DNA of 64,000 bases, taken from Undaria pinnatifida (lineage: Eukaryota; Sar; Phaeophyceae; Laminariales; Alariaceae). The DNA is taken from contig JABAKD010000028.1 of NCBI GenBank assembly GCA_012845835.1, positions 3,442,242 through 3,506,241 of the forward strand. Reading direction: 5' to 3'. Made by a program: the position numbers and the translations under genes. This document shows, piece after piece, positions 21,043-30,837 of this stretch; the stretch's first letter is position 1, and each line of letters starts with the position of its first letter. The notes beneath the pieces are model-generated. The model was not told the DNA's origin, did not search any database, and saw only the letters and a program-made list of their open reading frames with translations.

Positions 21043-21996
21043 TAATTGTGCGGGTCATCGCGCAGGCCGGAGTCATCGCACATGCCAGAGTCATCGCACC
21101 CCTGTCTGTGCGTTAATTTTGTTTGGAAGATTCATTTAATTCGTTTTCCGCACAGGGGTCGGAGTCATCACACAGGAGTGCGATGACCCCGATATTGGTG
21201 CCACCTTCGAGCGTGAGGTTGCATGATGTGGCGTGTGGCCTCAGGATAAAAATTGTGCCACGATCCGTTTTTCTAGCGGTTCGTAACCGGGGCTCACTAC
21301 TGTTTGTAGCAGATGCATATCATACATAATACATGAAAAAAACTCTCGCTTTTGTTATTTTTTATTCGGCGGTGATTTTTTAATTACCAGTAATTCGCCG
21401 CTTTTAAAATTTGCCCTTTTCCGCCGCGTTTTTGTCGGTTGGGTTTTTTGTGTTTTTGTGCTGTGTGTGCTCTGGGTGCGGTACGGACGAACCGCAGGAA
21501 GACAGGCACACAGGCAGCAGTGCCTATCAGTTTCCACCCTAGGGGTGTGTTCCGTGTAGCACATGGTAGAGTTAGGTATCGCACAGGGAGGACGTTCAAA
21601 AGGAGCGCCACCAGTACAGCAGTGGGGGGTGTGGTTTCCTCCGTATCGCTCATACATGTCGGCCGCACAGGGGTGTGCGTTCACATCACAGCACGGCAGG
21701 GTGTTTGATTTGCTCGGAATCGCACATGTCGGAGTTACCGCACAGGGGTGTGCGTTCACATCACAGTATGGCAGAGTGTGTGATTTGTTCAGAGTCGCAC
21801 ATGTCGGAGTTACCGCACAGGGGTGTGCGTCAGAACGAGAAATCAAATCATTTAATTCATTTTCCGCACAAGGGCCAGAGTCATCGCACATGCCGGAGTT
21901 ATCGCGCCCCTGTGCGATAAAAATCAAAGTTACGAATCAAAATCTATTCATCATTTAAAAATCGATCGCACGGGGGTGCGATGACTCGCACAATTA
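21043..21996. mobile_element. Inverted-repeat element with GCACAGGGGTGCG modules
   Basis: TAATTGTGCGGGTCATCG at 21043 and CGATGACTCGCACAATTA ending at 21996 are inverted copies with one mismatch. Inside, GTCATCGCACATGCC(G/A)GAG-like and CGCACAGGGGTG modules recur on both sides. I see no clear target-site duplication and no transposase. It is probably a foldback or MITE-type DNA element inserted into the older LTR-type relic. Confidence 0.5.
21664..21888. repeat. 75-bp tandem repeat
   Basis: CGCACAGGGGTGTGCG starts at 21664, 21739 and 21814, exactly 75 bp apart, and each of the first two units ends GCACATGTCGGAGTTAC. Because 75 is a multiple of three, a Cys/Pro-rich frame (NAHPCAVTPTCA) repeats on the minus strand. 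I regard that frame as a by-product. Confidence 0.85.
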
Positions 21997-22009
21997 CGGT
22001 ATTTATTAT

Positions 22010-22479
22010 AAACAATGCTGCCTCAAGCTCCAAAAACCCGAATATTGATATCCAACGCCGTAGCTAGCGGAATTGAACCGCAGTAATCGCAACGGAAATC
22101 GCTGATAAGAATATGGGCGAGGTCAAAAGCGCAGTAGGGCCGTAGCATTCCGTATAATAAGACCATAAAGAAAAAATCTCGATTGTGGTATAACAATCAA
22201 GCCTAAAATAACCCAATATGACACCTCATCAAATCATTTTACCATCACCAAGGATTCGACCGAGAGAAAAAATCAATGCTGAAATCAAGATAGTAATCTC
22301 AAATTTCATAATCTATTTCTAAAAAAAACAACCAATACTATTCCCCGAAACTAATATACTCCCAAGCCTTCCGTCAAGCGAAATTTATACCGAGAATGAA
22401 GGAAAAAAAATATCAAATTTCATCATCCAAAATTCAAAAGCAACCAATATTCTTACCCCTAATTGATACCAGGTATTAT
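22010..22479. other. AT-rich stretch, no gene
   Basis: A and AT runs with no supported frame. It lies within the old relic. Confidence 0.4.
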
Positions 22480-22745
22480 TACCAGGAGTTCATCGCAAGA
22501 CTATGATGGTCAAAAGATTCCCGCGGTATTTCCTTGCTTAAGAAATCCGCGCGTGCTGAGAAAAAGGAGACGTCACGTGGATGATCGATATCCTTTTCCG
22601 TCCCACCAGCTCCCTGAGAAAATGGTGCCGTACGTCTATGTGCTTTTGAGTTGGAGTTGATGATTGGGTTTTCCGCAAGCTGCACCGCCTTCTCGTTGTC
22701 CCCGAACACCGGTTAGCACGGCATGCCAACATCAGGCAAACATAT
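22480..22745 (-). mobile_element. Copia RNase H remnant
   Basis: On the minus strand fragments such as FGDNEKAVQLAENP and HIDVRHHFLRELVG are recognisable as the RNase H domain of Ty1/copia Pol (usual form GDNxGAxxLAxNP followed by KHIDVRxHFxRE). It is an old, broken fossil, probably part of the relic spanning 20545-25192. Confidence 0.75.
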
Positions 22746-23459
22746 TTTAATATCATCGCAAAACCCAAAGCCTACTATGATACCTCGTTTTTCTTCCAAT
22801 ATTTAATGTTTTGCTGACCCAATTTTTGGATCCCCTCATCATGCCATCCCGCGTCAAAAAAAAAACGTCCGCTCCTCCTACTATGCTGACCAACAAAGCC
22901 AACGTTTTGATCGATTACACGACTTTTGCCAGGTATCGTTCAAACCCCAAAAAATCAAACAGATGATGGTGAACATTTTTTGAAGTTTTTGTTCTTCTAC
23001 ACCTACCTTCCAGTTAAAATAATTAGCTCAAGATTAGCTTACCTGGTACGTACTGATGCTGTATAACACAATTTTCATGCCATAAAAAAAAACGCTGCAC
23101 TATTTGACTATTTGTTCTACTCCAACAGGGGGGGGGGGGATTGACCCGCCATTAATATGATAGCAGACGATAGGCATCCCGTTGTCGAAATTCAAAACTA
23201 CTTCGTACGACTAACCGCCAGTTTGCTGATTTTGCCAAAGTTTTACACCAGGTAGGCGTTCTTTGGAACAGGCAACCATTCCACGCACAACCCTGGTTCT
23301 GCGTGCCGCTATAATTCCGTCTACATACAAAATTGAAGCAGCATAATACTTTCTAGCCGCTGGGGGTGAACTTGCAGCAAGCATCAGAGAGTGTCCGGGG
23401 CAGGTACAGTGGGGAGGGGGAACACATAGACTACGGCTGGCCGTGAATTACCCTTCCAT

Positions 23460-24758
23460 TCATACATCTAGCTTCGACGCACGTTGGCCCATAGTATCCA
23501 CCAAAAAACCCAACCCCGAACCGAACCAAACCCGAATCTGCATGACACAAAATTGCGAATCCACAAACGAAAGCAATACGTGCTTTTTTGAGCAAGTCCT
23601 CTTGCCGTAGGCGATGATCTTCTCTTTCTCGCGTAGACGCTCTCGGAGCGGGCAGCGTCTGCGCCAACGCCCATACTCCTCCCCAGGCCCCGCGAAAAAG
23701 CCGAACAACAATCCACCACCAAACCTCCTACTCTCCCAATCCTTCTCCTGCCTCTCATGCCCTCCACCCCCCTGCGGGTCCACTGCCTCATACGTCCGCC
23801 CACGTTGCGCATCGCCCGCCTGATGGTGCATATCGTCAATGACGGCCCGACACGAGAACGTCAGATACATACCCGATAAACATCCCCTCGGCGGCGACGA
23901 TGTCGGCGTTTTTCCTCCGGTACCATCGCCTTCGTCAGGCCAGGCCGGCGGCGGCAATTCCTGCTGCTGCTTATGCTGCTGCGGCGGCGGCGGTGGTTCC
24001 TTCAAACGCGATGGGCTTTTTGCTGCTGCTGCTACTTCTCGTCAACACCCGATTACTTCCATTCAAGTTTTTTCCACCAATACGGGTTCAATTATTCTTC
24101 AACCCAAGGTTCGACTCGATATTCCTCCTTTCTCAATCGTTTTCACCATTACCAACCAATTTCTCAACTACAGCCATCCGCAACACAATCCCGTCGCAGA
24201 GATTGTAACCCTCAGAGATGCTGTTTTTGACCTCATCCAGTAACCCAGCTGTCCAGTACGTTTGCGGCATGAGCCGCTGCTCCCGGTGCCAAATCACAAG
24301 CTCATCCAAAGCCTCCTTGCAAACCACGGGGCCCATCCGCTCGGCAGATGCCCCCGGTGATATTTTACCGCTTGTGTGGCTTCTGAGAGCACTGGTGACC
24401 TTTGGTGCAAAGCCCTGAACATCTGCAATTTATCTTTCGATGATCAGGGCCGATTTATTCGTTGCTTCGTACGCATCCCGTTCCTCGCCAGTGACGCTGA
24501 GCGGGGGTGCTGAGGATGATTGTGGTAATGTTTTGCTTCTGGCCTGCGGAAATATCTCTGCGGGGGGAATGAGCAGCTCCTGGGTCTGTTTCCCTGGGCG
24601 TAATCACCTAATTCCTCTTCTCTCCTGGCTTGTTTCTCGCGAGCATCTTTGGCTTTTATCGCGGCTGCCATAGCTACTGCCCAGTGCGCCCTCAGCCCGT
24701 CCTGGTATTCGTCCGATAGGTAGGCAAATTGGGCTGAGTCGAGAATCGTTGCCTCCAT
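23460..24758 (-). mobile_element. Coding remnants inside the LTR-type relic
   Basis: Minus-strand open segments start at 24758 (MEATILDSAQFAYLSDEY, then a charged AKDAREKQARREEELG helix). They continue as ERMGPVVCKEALDELVIW and a Gln/Pro-rich stretch near 24000. The position just inside the right-hand repeat suggests Gag-like coding, but no motif confirms this, and a host exon is possible. Broken and old if it belongs to the element. Confidence 0.3.
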
Positions 24759-24811
24759 GCTGCCTTGCGCTCAGTATATGCACGAGAGATCTGGATCGAC
24801 CATTATACTAG

Positions 24812-25192
24812 TATGTTTGGTCATCCACGTACACGGGTGTTTGACACATGGCTCTGGCGGTGGGTGGAGAGCATTATCGATAAACCGCGTTGCCGGGTGC
24901 TGGCTCACTCACGGAGACAGAAGTCACGATATCCGGAGCGCCATCAGGCGGGGAGGGAAGACAAAATAAGTAGAGTAGAAGTAGATAATACGAATGAAAG
25001 TGCTGACCAGATTGAGCATTGCCCGCTGTGTTGGTTTATGCCTGTGGACAAGTCTGGTTTACTATATGGTATTCTGGTGTGTGTAATGGTAGGACCTTCG
25101 GAGATGCGGCGGAACTCATTGTTTCCGGAAAGGATACGATAAATTGGTGTATGAACGCCACTTTGGGGTAGCGTATACTATGTACCATGTAG
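24812..25192. repeat. Right flanking repeat: blocks X and Y
   Basis: X at 24812-25030 is in direct orientation to the left flank; Y at 25036-25192 is inverted relative to it. Repeat Z follows at once from 25203. Confidence 0.75.
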
Positions 25193-25202
25193 TTGGCATC
25201 AC

Positions 25203-25605
25203 CAGCGTGTAGGCTTCACTATATGCTCGTAACTGATGTCTGATGTCTGATGTCTGATGTGTATGACTGCATAGGATCTACGGAGATGATAGTCGAGTAT
25301 AAATATTGATATGATTGGCGGTCCCAATCTTCATATGTTCGAGTTGAGCCCCATTAGGCTCAGTCATCTCCAGTCATCTTCCAGTTGTTGGCTGGTTTTG
25401 GCCATCTTCTGGCCCATCTTGACTCATATGTCTTGGTTGTGACAATGTACCCGGATTACGTGACGAAATTGTAATGGATAAGTAATACACCATGATCAAC
25501 ACGTGGGACTTCTCTTTTATCTACGGCCACCGCGCAACCAAGGAAGGCCCCGCATGGGGTGGGCCACGCGAGAAAGCCGACCCCAAGTATTGGTTATCCC
25601 ATTAC
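25203..25605. repeat. Repeat family Z, copy 1
   Basis: About 390 bp matching 36125-36512 at roughly 85 to 90 percent by eye. Shared features include a TCTGATG tandem near the left end, TTCGAGTTGAGCCCCATTAG, a GATCAACACGTGGGACTTCT block and GGTTATCCCATTA at the right end. It could be a solo LTR or another non-coding element; no clear target-site duplication was found. Confidence 0.7.
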
Positions 25606-26690
25606 ACTAGTGAAATGCATTAGAACCGTGCTCGGGGAGGGGAACGCGCTGGATCGAACTGATTCACGACGCTACGCATTTGTCCCGAGCTGCTTCAGGC
25701 GCGATTTTCCTCGTCATCTACCCGAGACCACACACGTCAGTGTCGGAACCCGAACGTACACCAGCAGCAACAGAGAGCAAGACCATCGAGACGCATTCTA
25801 CGACAGTCAGACACAGGAAGAGGCGAGAGCAGTTAGGGATGGATAGCATGAGCAAGAAGAGCCACGGTCGTTAACCTGCTAGCCAAACCTCCTTCTATGT
25901 GCTTGCATTGAGCGAGCGATTTCGGGGTTGACTTTTGAACTGCGGTTACGAGCAGTTCTGCGCGACGATGATGGGGGCAAAAGGGGGATGGCTGTGGAAG
26001 GATAGCCGGTGAATCAAAATGGGAATGAGCGTGAAGGAGCAGCATGTGCATAGCAGGGGATTTGGGAAAGCTCAGGGGAGGAAGCGAGCAGGACAACGCA
26101 AGAGAGGAGAGAGTCGTCCAGACTTCCGCGCCAGCAAGAGCTTCGGCTCGTAGCAGGCGCGTATTGGATCGTATCTATTGATTAATGTGCTGTTCCATAA
26201 TTCTCCCACGAGTCCAGTTTTATTGTGTTGAGTTTTTTACGTATACGGTTGGCAGCGTCTTTTGTTATTTGAAGACGTCTACGAGCTCCGAGACTGAAGA
26301 TACAAGGCGCGTATTATTCTTGAGTACTACAAATGGCAATAAGGAATTGTGCTTTTGAGCTGCGGAATGATGCTCTACCATAACTGGTATCTGGTATATT
26401 CAGCGTATATAGCTGCTACGATTTTTTTATTGACATACGAGCGAATACTTGGGGTAGGGCTTTGTCTTCGTTCAACAGTAGTACAGCAGGTACCATCGTT
26501 GTTGATGTACGAATCGAGACGATACACAGCTAAAATCACGGCAGCGATGTTGTCTGACGTAGCAATGACTTATCGCGTACTGTTGTTTGCGGTTAATAGT
26601 TTGCTTTTAGCGTGAAATGGTGGCAGAGGGCTGTGTAGCTGTGTAGCGTAAATGCTTGTGCCGGTCACCTGCCCTCCTCCCCCCCCCTCC
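25606..26690. other. No gene recognised
   Basis: Short frames only, such as 25559-25846 and 26349-26615 on the plus strand, without family motifs or splice context. Confidence 0.4.
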
Positions 26691-26699
26691 CCGTGGAAA

Positions 26700-27940
26700 A
26701 CGATGTAGGCAACCGGGATCAGAGGAAAGATGCGGAGAATAATGAAAAATATTACGGAATGTGCGAGAAGGGCTGTGATGCTGGATGGGGAAATATCCAA
26801 ACATGTCGATACGCTACAAGGAGTTGTAGAGGGATGTACACTATCGCGCAATCTATTTTTAAGGTATATATTAATGGCATGATAGTAGCAGTCGAAGCAG
26901 CAAAGCAAGGAGTCACGATGGGGGAAGATACGGTGTCGGAGATGATGTTTGCGGATGATTTCGGGCAGATATCAGAAAAAAACTCGAAGGATTGCAGAAG
27001 CGGATAGAGAAGCACTAGAGTACGCTAGGAAATGGAGAGTGACATCGAACGTGAAAAAGAGCGCAGAAGTTGTATTTAACGAAGATAAGGCGAATCCGGT
27101 AAATTTGCAAATGGAAGTGGGGAGAAGTGTGATATACCGATCGTAAACCGGTATACGTACCTTGGCGAAGAGATCTCAAAGGACTGCTTTTGGGATGCAC
27201 ACATAACAGCTGGAAGCAGTGCAGATGACAGCAGCTAAAAATATATTGGGATGCTCAAGTACGACGAGAAACACAGTATTAAGATCAGAACTAGGAATGT
27301 ACTCACTTAAAACGAATAGAGACGAGAGGAAGTTTAAACAACAATATAAAGTAAATATTATGCCAGAAAAGAGGTTGCCAGCCATAATCATAGCTGATAG
27401 GCCTGTATGGGAGAAAGTAACAAAAGGGCAAGCTGGAATGAGATGGGGTAACGCAGTCGAGAAAATATGGAAGGATTCAGGGGAAGACCAAGAAGAGGTA
27501 CTACTGTCTATAGAGAAGTTTGGCGGGTGCAAGACAAATGAAAAATAAAGAACAGAAGAAATGGAAATGCTAGCGCCAAGAAAAAAGGTGAAAGAGGACA
27601 AACACTGAGATATATACGGGGGGTTGAGGGAAGATACTGGAATGAGAGCGTACAATTGAAAACGTATCTGCACGGCCCAATCGACTACGCGAAAAGGCTA
27701 AAACTGCGATTTCGTTGTAGAGGACCTGGACTTACCAGAAAGAAGAAATAGGTATATCAGTAGTCGGAAGGAAGAGGACGTGGCTACAAATATATGCCCG
27801 TGTGGCACAACAATAGAACGTAGGAGTCACATAACAGGAGAATGTGAATATACAAGGAGGAACGGGATGCATTAGAGGAGGAGATGAGGAAATTAGACGT
27901 AAGTGACATGAAGGTTCGCATCCAACTCAAAGGGAAATCT
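26700..27940 (+). mobile_element. LINE (non-LTR retrotransposon) remnant 1
   Basis: Plus-strand frames include IFKVYINGMIVAVEAAKQG and MMFADDFGQISE, the reverse transcriptase active-site region with FADD in place of the common YADD. Further on are KKSAEVVFNEDK, MTAAKNILGCSSTT and a C-terminal Cys/His knuckle region (ICPCGTTIERRSHITGEC). Several frameshifts and stops separate these pieces, for example between 27007 and 27219. The N-terminal endonuclease and most of the polymerase are absent, so this is a 5'-truncated copy. It meets the second LINE at about 27940-27960 in the same orientation. Confidence 0.75.
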
Positions 27941-27959
27941 AACGGTGTGTCTTGTATCG

Positions 27960-30837
27960 TAGGCTTTCACCAGCGAAAAGGATTACTTTTGGAGTTCACT
28001 TGACGAGGTGGTCAAGGGGGTACCCAGTAGGGACCGCCTCCTTGTCCTGATGGACGCAAATGCTCGTACAGGCATGAGAGGGATCGGGTGGACCGACAGC
28101 AAGGTATTTGGTGCATACGGACGTGATGAGCTGAACGACAACGGAGGGAGAGCGACTATTGATTCACGCAACTGATATCAGCTCGCCCTCCTCAACACGT
28201 ACTATGCTACACCTGCTCGTGGTATATCGTACACGTTTCAGAGTCCTAACGGAGGAAAGGCCCAGTACAGACTTGACTACACACTGACACGGCAAGTGGA
28301 TAGACGATTGGTACGTATTGTCACTGTGCGGACCCCACCCAGGGAGAACGCTGAGTCGGACCACATCCTCGTAATCGGAAATATTCGCCTTTTGGGCCGC
28401 ATCGCACCAAACCACCCAAAGAGGGTTATCAAGAACCGTCGAGCTATTGACCTGCCAAGATTAATGGCGGACCCGCAACTCCGGATGAATGTTCAAAACG
28501 CAATAGCAGCCACGCTTGCCTCCCCGGTACCCGGTACCAACGCCGGAAGCGTTGATGACATGACCCCATTACTGACCGAGACGCTACTGTCGAATACGGC
28601 CGACATAGCGCCCCCTACTCGGCGCAAACAAGTGCCGAGGGGCTGGTGTGTGACCGAGGAGACGAAAGCGGAGCTGAACACACGATGGCAGGATAGGGAA
28701 GACGCGAGGAAATGGGTCCGTTCTGCTCCAAACGATCGTGGGCTACGGCGAGCCTTGAAGGCGACCACCAAACAGCTGAAACGCACGCGGGCGGAAGCTG
28801 TACAGAGGTTCTTCGAAGATTACGTCAGCCAACTCGAAGGGCGTATCCGAGAAGGTGATCAATTTGGCTTATACAAACACCTCCAGGGGATGGATGTGGA
28901 AGAGAAAAGGACGTTTAACTTGCAGTACATCAAAGACGAGGAAGGTCAATTGCTGCGGGATACTGCCCTCATCCGCGAGCGGTGGGTGAGGTGGTTTCAC
29001 AAACTGCTTAACACCAAGTCGCCGACCCTTGACTCGAGAATTGTGGACGAGCTTAGGCAGTGGCCCCCGTGCAGACCACTGGACGATGTCCCGTCTAGGT
29101 ACGAAGTAGAGGAGGCGATCCGTGCGTTGGCGAACCGAAAGGCGGTAGGGCCCGATGGTCTCCCGGCCGAGCTTTTGAAGGTTTTGGCCGACGAAGGAGA
29201 ATTTAACCCTCTCGGAAAGTTCCATGATATCATCGTCGCTGTGTGGAGGGGAGGTGGCGTGCCGCAACAATGGAAAGATGCAACGATTAATGTGCTTCAC
29301 AAGAAGAAAGATCGGACTGAGTTTGGCAATTATCGTGGCATCTCCCTCGTGGCTCACGCCGGCAAAGTACTCCTCAAAGTCATCGCGGGTCGCCTGGCTG
29401 ACTATTGCGAACGCGACAACATTCTGTCGGAGGAACAGTGTGGGTTCAGACCCCAACGCTCGACGGTTGACATGATGTTCGTAGTACGATAACTGCAGGA
29501 ACTGACGCAGAACAAGGACACCCTCTTTCACTTGTGCTTTATCGACCTCACCAAAGGATATGACTCCGTCGACCGAACTTCTGTGGGATGTCCTTGCTTG
29601 TTTTGTCGTGCCACCGAGAATGCTCGCCGTCATCCGCCAATTCCACGACGGTATGGAAACATGCGTGCGGTTGGATGATGGAGAGTGCTCGGATAAGTTC
29701 GACGTGGGGCAAAGTCTCAGCCAAGGATGCGTGCTCGCGCCACTGCTGTTCAACATGTTTTTCACGGCGGTACTGCGTGTGGCTGAGAAACGCTTCCTTG
29801 CTGACGCAGCCATCACGGACAACATGGTGCAGCTCCAACGAAAGGAGAATCAGAGAAAAAGGGCACTTCGCGCACAGGCAACGTCGACGGGCGGAGGGGG
29901 AAGGAGGGGGAGAAGGTGCAGAGAGTGTACGGTATGCTGTACGCGGACGATGCGGGCATCGTATCGCGATGATCAAAAGGGCTGGAGAGGACGATGTCGG
30001 TGATCGTGACTGCGTGCTCGTCGTCCGGGCTTACGGTCTCCGAGGCAAAAACAGATATAATGTGCCTGGAAACCAAAGGCGAGGGGAATGTGTCCTTCAC
30101 AATCAATGCAGCCGGCCAGGTGTACAAACAAACAATCGAGTTTGTGTACTTGGGCGGGGCTATCACCGCAGACAGAGACCTAAGCATTGAAATAACGCGG
30201 CGTCTTCAGAGGGCCTGGGTGTGCTTCCAGTGGTACAAGATGGAAATCTATGATCGCCCGGGTGTGCGCTTACGGTTGAAGGTGGGGTTGCTGAAAGCTG
30301 AGGTGGTCGAGACACTGCTGTACAATTGCATGACGTGGAGCCCGAACAAGCCTGACTATGACAGGCTACGACGGGTTCATCACTCCATGCTCCTCCGATG
30401 CCTCGGATGGCGGAAACGGAAGCGCGACGACCACGCCCTATCGTACGCCGACGCGCTCGCCAAGACAGCTTCCGAGGGCACAGAGGCGATAGTGCGCAAA
30501 CGGAGGATATTGTTTGCGGGATTCGTAGCACGTATGGGGGAGGAGCGTCTGCCACAGAGGGTGATGTTTGGGGAGCTTGTTGGGGGTGTAAGGCTACTCA
30601 GGGAGACAATAAAAGGATTTGATGGTGCACCTGAAGGAGGATATGTCGGTCTTTGGAATGAAATTCGAAGGGTGGTGAAAGGCTTCTCAGAAGGCCGGCA
30701 GATGGTTTCGACGAGTAGAGGAGGGAGCGGAGTTGTTCATGCGGAGTTGGCATAAAAAGGAGATACGCAAAGCTGCAGAGCGACGCGCGAAGGCTGCGGC
30801 AGCGCCATCCACCGTTGACATATCTAAGCGACCGGGG
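27960..30837 (+). mobile_element. APE-type LINE 2, nearly complete Pol, 5'-truncated
   Basis: The first part is the C-terminal half of an AP-endonuclease domain: LLVLMDANARTG, KAQYRLDYTLT and SDHILV (Ser-Asp-His motif). Then come reverse transcriptase blocks KAVGPDGLPAELLKVL, GNYRGISLVAHAGK, EEQCGFRPQRST, FIDLTKGYDSVDR, LSQGCVLAPLLFNMFF and YADD (29940-29951). The C-terminal part has FAGFVARMGEERLPQRVMFG and ends [12 protein letters not shown]. One long frame runs 28176-29489. Stops at 28173 (TGA), 29490 (TAA) and 29970 (TGA) and frameshifts near 29575, 29890-29925 and after 30690 interrupt it. The first half of the endonuclease is missing. The final coding bases run straight into the G/A tract at 30838. 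Confidence 0.88.

Larger units (their letters stand above)
20545..25192 (-). mobile_element. Old LTR-type (probably copia) relic
   Basis: Direct repeats at 20545-20790 and 24812-25030 share a GGTGGGTGGAGAGCATTATC block, CGGAGCGCCATCAGGCGGGG and GAGCATTGCCCGCT. Between them, on the minus strand, is a degraded copia RNase H segment at 22480-22745. An open frame begins at 24758, close behind the right-hand repeat, where Gag would be expected. The inner edge of the repeat on the minus strand reads CAAACA, compatible with an LTR end. The element is old and heavily broken, and it carries a younger inverted-repeat element at 21043-21996. The LTR interpretation is inference. Confidence 0.42.

Noticed and set aside
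21664-21888. CRISPR-like array
   Set aside because: The 75-bp units are contiguous and similar throughout, with no unique spacers, and the genome is eukaryotic.
21355-21927. 190-codon Cys/Pro-rich ORF with NAHPCAVTPTCA repeats
   Set aside because: The repetition follows the 75-bp DNA tandem repeat inside an inverted-repeat element; no independent coding evidence.
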